Positions 20,786 through 31,861 of a DNA stretch of 64,000 bases are shown one piece after another. Numbering within the stretch: position 1 is the stretch's first letter; each line of letters begins with the position of its first letter. The stretch lies in contig JAVKOQ010000078.1 of assembly GCA_031835245.1 (NCBI GenBank), forward strand, positions 124,001-188,000. Reading direction: 5' to 3'. The notes under the pieces are model-generated. The model made no database searches, was not told the DNA's origin, and saw nothing but the letters and a program-made list of their open reading frames with translations. This DNA is from Balamuthia mandrillaris. Its lineage: Eukaryota > Discosea > Longamoebia > Balamuthiidae. The position numbers and the translations under genes are program-made.

Positions 20786-21712
20786 TTAAAAAGTCCAGTC
20801 TTTTGGTCTCTTCTGGGTTCGGCGATAGTTGGCTTTGTTGAATTCCATGCGGATACGCTGCAAACAAAAAGTTTCAAAAAAAAAAGTTAGGAACTGGAGC
20901 ATTATCAACAAAACTCACTTAGAGAAAAGTGTTTGTTGGTAAATGGATGTGGACGTACGTCTGCGCTTTTGATCATTTCCTCCGGTGTCAATACAAACTG
21001 ACTCCACAAGGGAGACTTTGGGGAAAGGCGATAGTAAGGACGGCGCTCTCCCCTGTAAGTCCACAACCCCCGTTTGTTGCCTACCTTCTTGCCAAACGCC
21101 ATTTCCGGGGTCACACCGTCACGCAGCGTGCGGTACCAACACAGCTCTCCGGTAGTGGGCAGTCGCAACACTACGTGCTGTACTCCGTCAATGTCTTTGA
21201 AGTCTCCTTCCTTCACGTTCTCGTTTGCGCCGACTAAGGGACCTGCGGGAACGAAAAAAAAAGTGAAAGAACGTTTTAAACACTGAATGGAAGTTTGAAA
21301 CGAGCAAAAATAAAAGGAAAAAAAAGTAACCTCGTGTAGGGTCGTTCAAATCTTCGAGAACGTCCTCGTTGGAGCTTTCGAAGTTCGCTGATTCTTGCTG
21401 CAGCTTTTGTTCCGCCAATAGCTCCTTTTTCTTCTTCTCTTTCTGCTTTTCCTTTTCTTTCTTCCTTTCTTCAGATTCTTGTTTTTTTTGTTGCTTTGTC
21501 TTCTTGGCTTTTGGCTCTGCTGCTTCCAAAACGGTAGCGGCATGGAATGCCCTCGCGCTGCCGCAGTGGCCTCCCAAGCCGCTCTGTGAACGCGACGTAG
21601 CACAACGGATATAGTTCGCACTCACTCTGCTTGCACATAGTGAAGGACCGCAGCTTCCCACCGGTGCCCGCAATGTCCACCCCCCCTTCCGAAGTGCTGT
21701 TCTCATTGCCAA
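20786..21712 (-). CDS. Unrecognised protein with mitochondrial-type presequence
   Basis: I do not recognise the family. The first about 60 residues are Arg, Ser and Ala rich without acidic residues (MAMRTALRKGGWTLRAPVG, then RAFHAATVLEAAE), as in a mitochondrial targeting sequence. A Lys/Glu-rich charged stretch follows (residues about 65-100). The conserved-looking body is in exon 2: VQHVVLRLPTTGELCWYRTL, WTYRGERRPYYRLSPKSPLW and LTPEEMIKSAD. It is spliced in phase 0 to RIRMEFNKANYRRTQKRPKD and a stop at 20786. A mitochondrial ribosomal or RNA-associated role is conceivable from the basic tail, but this is a guess. Introns at about 21240-21330 and about 20855-20957. Confidence 0.68.
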
Positions 21713-21868
21713 TCTTTCTTCTCTCTCCCTTTTTATTAATTTTTTTTATTGTTCGAGGAACCCTAGGTGAGGGTTAGCGGGCTGCAAAATCATTCGTGAC
21801 GACCCGGAGCAACTTGAAATCATGTCGTTGCGGATTGCATAACGTATGTTGGAGATTTTGTGTTTGGT

Positions 21869-22071
21869 TTATTTGGTGATGAAACTCTTTTTGGAGCCTT
21901 CGAAGCCAGGGCGCTTGGTTGCTGCTTTCTTTTTGCCTTTCATCCGCCTTGCTTTCTTCTTTTCTAGATATTCGGCAATGTTGTCGTTTCTCTTTTTTTG
22001 TTTTGCTGCTTGTTGTTTTTTCTCCTCTTTTTTCCTCGCATCCCTGGATAGAAAATAAAACTCGTAAGAGA

Positions 22072-22115
<44 letters not shown>

Positions 22116-23842
22116 AAAATAACAAAAATAAAGAAGAGATTCAGAAGCGCGGGTAGAGTTCTCATGTCCACTTTGTGGCATTCGAGAATTTTCGACCATG
22201 ACCACCCCTAACGGGTCGTTCTCATCACACCAGAGAGCGAGAGAGAGAGGGAGAGAGGAGAGACCGAGAATGAACAGGAAACGTACCATGCTTTCTTGCT
22301 CTTTTTCTTCTTGCTCTCCTCTCGCTTGATGCTCTTTTTCAAAAGTTTTGCGTTGTCTAATACTCTCTCACCTTTCGCTTTCAGCATTGTTTTTTGCCAG
22401 GCTTCGTCCAAGCGTTGGGACTCATCTTTTGGTCCAGAGCTGGCTTCAAGCTGTTTTGGAAACAGAAAAGATGAAAAGGTTATTACTGTCCCGCTTATTT
22501 TTGCTACCAGATGTGAATACCTTCTTCAACAGAACTTTCTTACTTTGCCTCTTCTTTTGCTTTAATAAATAAGTAGGGGTGGGTGCTCCGGTGCTAAAGT
22601 CAAACGTGCCAAACTGAAGGTTCGGAGTCTGCTGTAATGAAAATAAAGATGTGTCAATAACTGCACAGAAGAGACAACAAAAAGCAAACCATAACAACCG
22701 ATATAACAAACAAACACAAAGAAAAGCAGCGAAAAACAGTCTACCTCAGCGTTGGGTCGTTTTGTTGCGGTTCCGCTCTGTTTTGGTTTGTTTTGTTGTT
22801 GCTTCTCTTCTTTTGTAGGTTTTTGTTGCTTTTTCTTCTGTTTTTTGGCAGGGGGCGGTTTGGCGCCTCTTGGTGTCTTCTTCTGTTTATCGTCAGCGTT
22901 TCTTTGCGCCCTTAGCGCTTTTATCTTGGCGTGCAGCCTTTCGTGAAGTCCGTCCAAAGAAGTAACTCTCCCCCCATTTGCCGCATGATTGCTCGACAAT
23001 CCATTCTCTCCCAAGTCTTTCCCTAAAAACCCACTATCAACGTCATCACCATCATCACTTTCTTGTTCTGCGTTTTCACCGTCGTTCTCATTCTCGCCCT
23101 CCTCCTCTACCTCGTCTTCCTCTTCGTCGTGTTCTCCCTCTTCCACCTTTCCGTTAGTAAGAGAGTCTCGTTTGCGTTTTTGGCCGGTGACACTCTTCTC
23201 TGACTCCGTTTCCTTCTCTTCATTTTGTTTTTCTTGCAATATTTGTGGCACCGTCTTATTGTTTTGTGGATTTAGCTGTTATAACAAAAGACAAACGTTG
23301 TTAAGTCAGTGCTGTTGAGTTCTTCGTTGGCATGAAAGAAAGGAGAAAGAAAAAAAAACAGCACAAACATCACGGACAACAAACCTTTGCTTTGCGTGCT
23401 TTCTTCGAAGCCTCCTTCAGCGCTTGTTTGGGACCAGGGCTGTCTTTTTGCCGCTTTGGTATGAACTTGTTCTAAACAGCACAAACATAGGAGAGTGAGA
23501 CAACAGTGTAGGAAAGCGATGCAGAAGAAAAAACGTACCTTTTGCTCTTGATCCTCCGGCGGAAAATACCATTTTGCAGGAATAGTTGCGAGCATGTTCG
23601 TAAAGACTATGAGCAAGAGAGAGAGAAAGAGAAAGAGAGGGAGAGAAAGAGAAAGAGAGGGAGAGAAAGAGAGAGAATGTAAGAAAAAAAAAACGACAGA
23701 GCCGAAACAAAGTCACAAGCCTATTTAATTTTACGGGACTATATTCTAAAATATCAATCGCACAATACGTACAATCCTCGCTGTGCGAAAGCCGCCGAGC
23801 CCGCGACTCATCCTCACAAAGAGTCATTCCGTTCTCGGTCAT
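21869..23842 (-). CDS. SURF6: SURF6/Rrp14-like nucleolar protein
   Basis: SURF6 proteins act in the nucleolus in assembly of both ribosomal subunits. ATG at 23842 opens MTENGMTLCEDESR. Following exons give NMLATIPAKWYFPPEDQEQK and SPGPKQALKEASKKA. A large acidic exon (about 22755-23250) ends in LHERLHAKIKALRAQRN, the family's LRQRLHEKI-type helix. Then come LQFGTFDFSTG, LDEAWQKTMLKAKGERV and NAKLLKKSIKREESKKKK, and the last exon KKRNDNIAEYLEKKKARR to RPGFEGSKKSFITK. That order and the C-terminal basic helices match SURF6. About seven exons; the intron at 22060-22270 carries a long (CT)n on the coding strand. It is divergent from Gemin2 with 108 bases between start codons. Confidence 0.88.
22077..22113. 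repeat. (GA)n microsatellite in a SURF6 intron
   Basis: GA run on the + strand, CT on the coding strand. Confidence 0.93.
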
Positions 23843-23950
23843 CTTCGTTTTGTTCCTCCTCCTCCGCCTTTCTTCTTTTCCTTTTGGTTCGGCAGGAAAA
23901 AACATGGAAGCAGATAGATTCCACCCCTCGTGTAGTACGTCGACAAAATC
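23843..23950. promoter_or_regulatory. Shared 5' region of SURF6 and Gemin2
   Basis: 108 bases separate the two start codons, which face opposite ways. The stretch holds no repeat and must supply both 5' leaders. A bidirectional promoter is inferred from spacing only. Confidence 0.4.
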
Positions 23951-25505
23951 ATGCCATTTACCCCTCAAGCAAAAATTTCTGCGAATTATTTCTGGGAAAT
24001 AAATTTGGAAATTTCGACAACAAAGCAAGTCGCGCCTGGAGAGGACGATGAACAAAGAGAGGAAGGAGAGATAGTGGATGCCCTCCTAGATGACGAAGGA
24101 GTCCTCTCACACATGGGAGAAGAAGAAAGGGGAGAGCATGAGGTTGAACACGACCCAGCGACGTACGATGTGGAACGGAACCACGACGAAGAATCTAGAG
24201 AGGAGGACCACACTTGGCGCTCTCCCCCTTCGGGTGGGCTGCAGCGCAAAAAGAAAAGAAAGAGGAACAAACGCAATAAACAACAGCGAGAAGAGGGAGC
24301 AACCGCCAGCCAGAAACGCACAAAATCGTACGACCAAGAAACCGGGTTACCCCTCGCTTTCGAGGTAGACCTGGATGCTCCCCTGCCCAACGACACTGCC
24401 GCACCTCCCGTCGACGGCATGGACTACCTCCGTCGAGTAAGGTTGGTCTTTCTCGCTTTCTTTCTTTCTTTAAAAAAAGTTTCATAGATTAACTTTCAAA
24501 TGTTTTGCAGGTGGGAAAGTTTACATAGCCCCAAGGTAGTGGTCTCGCGGGTCAACCCCCGCCACTTCGACGCCAACCAGACCTTCTACGTGACGTCTGC
24601 GCGGGCCTTTCCGGCGGTGCCGCCCGCCATGCGCCCCTCCCCGTCTTGGCAGGAGGAGTTCATGGCGGCTTTTACGGCGCTCAGGGAGGAGCTGAACGAG
24701 GAGTACGCACGGCGGAGAGCGTTGCTGTCCCGGCTGCCCTCTTTCCTGCCGAACATCAGGGACGAGGGCAAGTGGCGGCGATTCTGCCTGGGCAAGAAGA
24801 GCAAAGAGGGGATGGACGTAGCAGGCGAGGAACAGCGAACGGTGAGTGAGGACGAAGAAGCAGAAAAAGAAGGAGAAGTGGAGGAGAACGAAAACAGGGA
24901 GGTTGAAGGCAAAGGAAGAGAGAAAGAAGAGAAGGAAGAGGAGAACGGAAGGAAGGAATCGCCAGCAGTTACGGAAAGTAACGTTGAGGAAAACGAACTA
25001 ATTGTACCTGCAGCAGCGCAAAAAGACATCTCACCGATGGAACCTCACCTTTCTGTGTTGCTTCGACTGGATCAGGTATGCCTCCTTCATAGAGATCGAG
25101 TGTGTGTTCATACATGGGGTTGTGCTGATGATGTAACTACAGGCAGCCATCTATCAGCTAACGCTCTACCACGTGGCATGGGCGGAGGCCTCTGCGGAGC
25201 AACTCACAGAGGTGCAATTTCGGTGGCTCTTTGCGTTACTTGCTCGTCTGGATGCTCCCGTTGAGGCCGGCATGGCTTCTGCGCTTCACTCTCTATTGTT
25301 CTTATTGGCCAACCAGCGTTCTGCTTTGGTTTGTTACTCTCCATCTATCGTTCTCTCTTCTCCTCACTTAGTGGTAGGATAAGCAAACTGACTCTCACCA
25401 CAGCAGGATGAAAAAGATGAACGCTTGGCTCCTACCAACATTTTGATAACAATTCTAGACAAGTGCTTTGGCCAAAGGGAGCCACCACCTGGTGAAATGT
25501 GTTAA
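23951..25505 (+). CDS. GEMIN2: Gemin2 (SMN complex subunit)
   Basis: Gemin2 binds Sm proteins and SMN during assembly of spliceosomal snRNPs. The acidic N-terminus contains GLPLAFEVDLDAPLPNDT and the hallmark MDYLRRVRWES, joined across the intron at about 24442-24510. The main exon has VVVSRVNPRHFDANQTFYV, WQEEFMAAFTALREELNEEY and EGKWRRFCLGKKSKEG. A long Glu/Lys-rich insert (about residues 280-340) interrupts the fold before HLSVLLRLDQ. The C-terminal exons give FRWLFALLARLDAPV and APTNILITILDKCFGQREPP, matching the human end. The insert makes it longer than usual. The N-terminal Met at 23951 is the first in frame and may not be the true start. Confidence 0.92.
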
Positions 25506-25563
25506 ACAAGAGAAACGCAGAGGACGAAGAAAGAAGCTAAAGCCGCAATGAGTTTCCTCCATT

Positions 25564-27744
25564 TTATTCTCCTTTAGCAGGACCCTTGCGTGTTGATAAT
25601 AGGTGCTCCAACTCCTCCGCACTCAAAATGCGTTGCGTGTCCTTCGGCTTAACTCTTCCTTTGCCTATTATGCCACAGAATTAAAAGTATTGCCAGGAGA
25701 GTGAGTGTGAGAGAGAAGAGAGAGGGAGCGAAGAGAGAGAAGAAGCCACAAAGTGATACATACCAAGATGTTTAAACTTCATAGCAAAGTCTTCAGCTTG
25801 GAGGAGGGTGAGAGAAGGATCAGGTTGCTGATTAACCTCCTCCGCCATCTTGGTGTCCATGTAGACCTCACCCTCTTGAGCGCGCTTCAACTGAACCTCT
25901 ACCTCCGCTGGAGTCATTTTACTGACAGGATCTTCCTTCATCAACTCCTCATAGTCCTGGTCTTCCTCCAATCTTTGATTCTCTAACCACTGTTCAGCCA
26001 GCTGCTCCTCTTCCTTCATCAACTCCTCCGGGCTCTTATCCTTAGCACTTTTTACCACGCTGTCCACCTCCTCATCGCTTAAGTTCTCAAACTCCTTCAT
26101 GATAATGTCCACCAACTCCGGTCTTAGCTTGCCTGTAGCTGCTAAATCACGTAACCCCTGATCTAAGATCTCTGCCTCATTCTCACTGTCAGGAAGAGAG
26201 GAAGGGGGAGGAGGAGGCGCAGCGCTAGGATCCAGCGATTTTGCTTGTTGCATGGCAGCGATAGCGTGGAGGAAACTGCGCAGTTCCGCCTTGCCAAATT
26301 TTTTATCTCGGAAGAAGCCTGGAGGGTCGAACAGCTTGGCCTTCTGCTGTTCCCAATCCTTTAGAAGTTCTTCTTCCAATTGGGGTTGTTTCTTGGCCAG
26401 CTCCTCAGCCTTGTGCTGAAATTGTTCCACAAGAGTGGATTCTTCGGCATACTTCGCCCTGAGTTCTTTCAATTCCTGCATGAAGAAAAGCGAAACACAC
26501 AAAGAAAATAGAGTGAGTAGTTTGCATCGAAAGAAAGATGGAAAGACAGATATTCTCGTACATCGTCCCGCTTCAGGTCCTTCAGTATGCGCAGAAGGTT
26601 GCGAAGGATGGAGAGAGTATAATCGTTTTTCCTTCCGAGGCACTCTTCCATGATACCAAGGGCCTTATACACAACAGGACAAGCCTCTTCCAGCTTTTCC
26701 TGACCACAAAGATATCCACCAAGGTTAGAAAGGGCAGCACCTGAGAGAACAAGAAGAGAGAACGTTAATAAGAACCAAAACAAAAGATATTTGAGAAGGG
26801 AGAGGGGGGAACAAGGAAAAGCTACCAAGTATTTCGCTGCGCTCGCCGTGATGTTTCTCAAAGATGGGAACGGCCTCCTTGCACATCTCCTCCGCCAAGG
26901 GCACCTTGCCCAATTGCGCTAGCACGTCCGCATAATTGATGAGGGGAGGGCCAAGGTCAGGGTGGTCAGCACCAAGTACTCCTTTCATAATTCTCAGAGC
27001 AGCGTCGTAGGCCTTCCGCGACAAGTCCAGCTTGGCCACGTCATGTTGGGCGTTGGGAGGGTTGTTGAGGGAGTCCTGACTAGGTGGTTGCTCCTCCGAA
27101 GCGTCGGTTTGAAGGGCTTGGTTCTGCCAGATGAAGGCCAGCTTGCTGAGCGTAAGGCCCAAGAGCTCGTCCTGCTCCTCTCCGGGCAGGAGTTCCTCCA
27201 CGTCCTCAAAGAGGTCCTCCTTGGCGATGATGCGTCCCTCCTCGTCCTCTTCGTAGACGGTCTCTTTCTTGGGGAAGCGAGGGTGGTCCTTGTAGCGCAG
27301 CTTGTAGCGGTCCGGGTACTTCTCGTCGTTGAGGCGGAGGAGCAGCTCCGCTTTGTCCGCTGCCAGCTGCCACTCGCCCCTCTCCACGTAGCCGTCCAAG
27401 GAGCGGCTTACTTCTTGTATGCGACGCTCCCGCAAAACGGCTTTGGTTTGCTCCTCATCTTCCTCTATGCTGCTATCGGTGTTTGCTTGTTGCTGCTTTT
27501 GGTGGAGTTGCTGTAGGTGCGCAGAGACAGAAAAGTGGCGGAGGGACCGCGTTGTGGGAGCAAAACGTGAAGAGAGAGAAGAGACGGGGCACAGGGGAGA
27601 GGTAGCGCGGAGAGAGAGTGATCGGTAGAGAAACGGGCTGCGAACACGTGTGAGAGGCATCCGGTCACTGCCTGCTGTCCTTCCGAGGCAACCACACTCC
27701 ACAGGCCGACGGAGAGGGAGTATTCCGGTGGAACGTTTCAGCAT
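25564..27744 (-). CDS. TPR protein with mitochondrial-type N-terminus
   Basis: The first about 75 residues are rich in Arg, Ser and Leu with almost no acidic residues, like a mitochondrial presequence. Tetratricopeptide-type helices follow: EWQLAADKAELLLRLNDEKY, LDLSRKAYDAALRIMKGVLG with DHPDLGPPLINYADVLAQLG and PLAEEMCKEAVPIFEKHHGE, then AALSNLGGYLCGQEKLEEAC with ALGIMEECLGRKNDYTLSI. The ADHPD-type turns are those of kinesin-light-chain-like TPRs. The C-terminal half is a charged helical region with FDPPGFFRDKKFGKAELR and an acidic Glu-rich segment, ending RILSAEELEHLLSTRKG at 25564. I cannot name the family. Four exons join in phase. Confidence 0.75.
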
Positions 27745-28108
27745 TATTTTTCTTTTGTGTTTCCTGTTGTTCTTTCCCCCTCACACTTCTTGCTCTTCTC
27801 GTCTTTCTTCTTTTCTCTTTCTCCGCCCGGTAGTTTGCCTGAGGGGGCGCAGAAACCAAATTTTAGTGTCGACTTCCAGTACGAAATACCCCTCAAGCTG
27901 AAAATTCGGAGTTTTAGCAGTTTTTGCGCTTTCCCATTGGTCTACGTGTTAAAAATACTTTCACCACTTGTACTCAGAAACAAAAAAAGAAACCCTAAAG
28001 TGGAAGAAGGGGGAAAAGGGGTGTTTGGGCGCCGATAGAAAGGGAAGAAGAGGAAGATTTTATTGATCAACCAGGCTGGAAACTTGCCTTTGCTCTAGAG
28101 CGTTCCCC
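27745..28108. other. Intergenic region between two divergent genes
   Basis: No gene was recognised in these 364 bases. They separate the start codons of the TPR gene (-) and the secreted-protein gene (+) and should contain both promoters. Confidence 0.5.
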
Positions 28109-29697
28109 ATGCAAAAGACTTGCTTTGTGGTCGTTGCCCTCGTGCTACTATGCATCTGCTTTGCTGCAGCAAGCTCTAAGAACAAGGTAGGCGTCAGTTC
28201 CCTTCCCCTGCCTCTGTCGAATACCTTTTTCTCTAATGGTATTTAGAGTTTGCGCTAACTTTGCCCGCGCACACATCTACTCAACAGAATAACGACAAAA
28301 TCTTGTCTCGCCCGGCATACAGGAAAACAGCTGAGGAGCTCCAACACACCCATGATCTGCGAGATGCCAGAATGGAGTTGTTGGAGAAGATTGGTGCTAT
28401 TGGCCCTAATGCCCAGAAGGGTCCATTCTATTACGGTAGCAAGCACCGGAAAGAAAGCGAGCAGACTGTTCATCATGTAGAAAAGGAGGTTCACACCGCT
28501 AAGCAGCACTACTCAAGAGAAAACCGAATCACGGTATGTTTGAATCAACAACCTCTGCCACTATATCTTTCTTATTGCTTGCATTCCTCTGTTACCATTT
28601 CGCTCCTTCTCTAGTTCTCTCACTCTCTCAAAAGTTATTCTTCATCTCTCACAACCTTTCTTTCCTCTTGTTTCCCTCCGCGTCGTTTTTCTCTTTTCTT
28701 TGTTCTTCCATTCATGTTTTATTCGGATTCGTTCTTTTGCCCCGATATCCTTCAGGTGTTTTCTCGCCAAAGTGCACTTCTAGACCTCAACTCACTGCCG
28801 ACGGTTGTGGACTTGGACATGCTTCCTAGCCGTGACCCGAGCCTTGATGAGCAGAGGGTGGCTCGCTCCATTGCTCATTGGATCACCCAGTGGAGGTTTG
28901 GCCACGATGCCCAAGTTTTCATTGATGGATCAGTGGGTTTGCGAGCCATGGCCTTGAACGTTTCCCAGGATGCCGCCAATGAGTACGACGGTTTCGACGC
29001 AAACCCTCTCCTCACCGACGGTTACTGGGCTAGTAAAGCCATTTGTGACTTGGACTTCAGCCAGAAGGACCCAGAGATGCATGGCACTATCTTTGAGTTT
29101 CCTAACTGGTAGGTTATTTCTTTTTTGTTAAGAGTTTTAGAGTAATGTTGATATTCGGGTTGGTACACTGACGAACACCTATTGGATTACCTCAGGTGTG
29201 TCCAGGATATCATTGCTGCAGGTCTCTTTGGCGCTGGCCCAACTGAAATGATTGGCACACTCAAGCGCTTTTACGAGGATACCATTATCCAGAACAGGTT
29301 CCAGCAGGTAGCCGTTGGTTGCGCATCTCCTGACTCTAGCATCTTCACTGCAACATACGACTACTATTGCTTTGTCTTCTTTGTGCATCTTACCGACCAA
29401 ATCAGCGAGGGTAACTGCGCCTGCTCTTCCCTTGTGTGCTGCCCTGATGAGCTGGACATCACGTACGAGACTCTCGTTCCCGTTGGTGAGGATGACTTTA
29501 ACAACCTTGGTCCATTCCCCACGGAGGTGGAGGAGCCCTACGCAGATTACTCCTTGGACGAAGAGCTCTTTACCTTCTTCCCTGAGGACGGTGATGATGG
29601 GTTTGACGGTGGTGATGGTTTTGATGGTGGTGACGGTGATGATGAGAGTGATCCTACTGAGGGTGTTATCGAAGAGGGAACGGAGGACTTCCCGTAA
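28109..29697 (+). CDS. Secreted protein with signal peptide and acidic Gly/Asp tail
   Basis: I do not recognise the family. Exons are 28109-28186, 28288-28533, 28756-29108 and 29196-29697, all in phase. The N-terminus MQKTCFVVVALVLLCICFAAA is a clear signal peptide. The body contains GYWASKAICDLDFSQKDPEM, GAGPTEMIGTLKRFYEDTI and a Cys-containing segment CACSSLVCCPDELD. The C-terminal about 80 residues are strongly acidic with a short GFDGGD repeat and end EEGTEDFP. No transmembrane segment or GPI-like tail is visible, so a soluble secreted or lumenal protein is likely. The acidic tail could bind calcium; that is inference from composition. Confidence 0.75.
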
Positions 29698-29877
29698 CGG
29701 GTAGACAAACAAAGAGAATGAATAAACAAAAGTGTTCAAACAAACTCGTTTCTTTTGGTTTCTCTCTGGGCGCGTCATGGTACACCTTGGCAAGGGATGG
29801 CGATAATTGGTGAGTCATGGTTGCTGTCTTACTTTAATGAAAGAAGAGCACATAGAAAAGCGAAAAAAACAACCTTG

Positions 29878-31647
29878 TTATTTTAGCGTAAGTTGCAGCA
29901 GAATGGGTTGTGTGTTGCTCACTTTTCTAGCAGAGCCGCCCAGATATCCTCCTACTATGTGCAAGATATCGTTTATCACCACTTGGCAATGTCCATATAT
30001 CTCAACTTTATGAGGTATTTCTGTCCACTCCATGGTTCGAAGGTCCAGTGCGAGGCAGTCACCAATCGACTCTAAGGGGAAATAGGAATTGTGAATTCCA
30101 ACGGTCTTTGTAGCGTTGGTGCAACCACCGGTAACCACCATGTACCCATGTGACTCAGAAGCTGCATGCCGTGCTCGAGCCTGAGGAACAACACCTTTAG
30201 TCTCCACTTGTTGCCAACCTGCCTCTTCGTCCTTGGTATCAAACACATGCACGTCATTCAGCACTTTGGTGTCCTCACTCTCCGGCTTCTCAGGCACGGT
30301 TGCGCCTCCAAACACGAAGATCTTGTCCTGCCAAGCTATGGCACTGTGATAGGCACGAATAGAAGGAGGATTCTTGGCTTCCACTTTTCGCCAAGTCAGC
30401 GTGTGTGTATCAAACACTGCCAAGTCGTTGAAGTAATGCTGGTCGCGCTGCCTACCGCCAAATACCCACAAATACCTTCCTCCTGTTCCCACTAATGAGT
30501 GGCCCTCCCTACGTCCTGGCGTCCAAACGGATGGAGCTTGTTCCCTGCTTCCTTTGTTCCAGGTAAAGTTGGGACTAGCAGGCATGCTCTCTTTGGCAAT
30601 GCTTGCATCCCACTGCGCTTCTTCCACATTCCAACAACAGACTTGCCCTTCAGTGTCAAATCCTCCAAAGACGAAGAAACGGTCTCGTGTTCCACTCTCG
30701 TCCAGCAAACACAACCCTCCTACCCCAAAAGATCTAGGAACGCGATGGCATTTCCACTGCGGAGGGGAATGGTGTTGATGAATAGATGTCCGAAACTCCG
30801 GCCAAACTCTGGTCTCCAGCGTAACTCTTCCTAATCCTTTGGGCATGGCTTCGATGATCCTTCCGCCATCGTTTTCTGTCAACATGGCGATTACTTGGTC
30901 GGAGGCTTTGTGACCCTTTCCTGGCAGGCATCCAAGCAGAAGCGGGGAGGCCACCGTCCATAAGCGAGGATAGATGCTGGTTTTAACTGTTCTCATGATA
31001 CAATTTTTAAGCCTGAGAGGTTCTCCCGTTCTGCTACAGAAAGCTTCCTTCTGGTGTTCTGGGCCGATGGCATCATCTGGTGCGGTGTCAAACAAAAGGA
31101 GTTGGCCTCCAGCTGGGGTGACATAGTTTTCAATCGTACTCAGCCGGAGCGTTTGCAACAACGCCAGGAGAATCGCGGAGTACGTGGTTGTTTCAGTCCA
31201 CTGATGCGCGTCTGAAACATGCACGATCACTTCGACTCTGCGAGTGAACCCCAAGGACATAACATTCATGGTAGGCATGCTCCCCCCACCCAGAACAAGG
31301 AGCTTCTGTTCGCTGTGGTCATTGCTCTTTTGGTTGGAAACTGCTGCCAGGAGATTCGGTGCTGGATGACGATCACCAACTCTGTGGCTGGTTTGCTTGA
31401 AGCACCGTTCAAGGCAGAAGCGCCGCCAATAGATGTGGAGCTTAGGGTCTTGTTGGATCAGCTGACGAAAGCGATGGCAAACACCTGCTACACAAGCTGC
31501 TGCAGTTCTCTTTTGCTGCTCTGCTTCTTCTTGACTGAGAAGGTGCCAAAAAACGATGGCCGCGAGTTCCGGGTCGAGTTCTCGAAACAAACAAAAGCCT
31601 TCGGCAGAGGTTGCGCTAATAGGCGCTAAAAAATGTGAATGGTCCAT
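29878..31647 (-). CDS. F-box and Kelch-repeat protein, intronless
   Basis: A single open frame of 589 codons runs from ATG at 31647 to 29878. The N-terminus has an F-box-like segment, FRELDPELAAIVFWHLL followed by VCHRFRQLIQQDPKLHIYW. A middle region (about residues 100-290) is not recognised. The C-terminal half carries about five Kelch blades: RFFVFGGFDTEGQVCCW, YLWVFGGRQRDQHYFNDLAV, KIFVFGGATVPEKPES, YMVVTGGCTNATK and ILHIVGGYLGG. Such proteins usually act as substrate receptors of SCF ubiquitin ligases. It is the longest intronless gene in a window where most genes have several introns. It is divergent from the F-box/SPRY gene. Confidence 0.87.
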   Translation of the reverse strand: MDHSHFLAPISATSAEGFCLFRELDPELAAIVFWHLLSQEEAEQQKRTAAACVAGVCHRFRQLIQQDPKLHIYWRRFCLERCFKQTSHRVGDRHPAPNLLAAVSNQKSNDHSEQKLLVLGGGSMPTMNVMSLGFTRRVEVIVHVSDAHQWTETTTYSAILLALLQTLRLSTIENYVTPAGGQLLLFDTAPDDAIGPEHQKEAFCSRTGEPLRLKNCIMRTVKTSIYPRLWTVASPLLLGCLPGKGHKASDQVIAMLTENDGGRIIEAMPKGLGRVTLETRVWPEFRTSIHQHHSPPQWKCHRVPRSFGVGGLCLLDESGTRDRFFVFGGFDTEGQVCCWNVEEAQWDASIAKESMPASPNFTWNKGSREQAPSVWTPGRREGHSLVGTGGRYLWVFGGRQRDQHYFNDLAVFDTHTLTWRKVEAKNPPSIRAYHSAIAWQDKIFVFGGATVPEKPESEDTKVLNDVHVFDTKDEEAGWQQVETKGVVPQARARHAASESHGYMVVTGGCTNATKTVGIHNSYFPLESIGDCLALDLRTMEWTEIPHKVEIYGHCQVVINDILHIVGGYLGGSARKVSNTQPILLQLTLK

Positions 31648-31861
31648 ACTTCCTCTTTCTTTTTTTTTTTTTGTTTGTAAGTCGGACACAAGACTATTCA
31701 GACGAGGAAGACTATTCTGGCACGACGTGAGCCGACCATTACCACCTGAGCCGGTAATTTTTTTCGAAAAAGAATAATAATTTGCAAATATATCGATATC
31801 TCCTACGATTTTATTGCAGGGAATGCGAAAATTTCTGTAAGTTTTGGAAGAGAGAAGCAAG

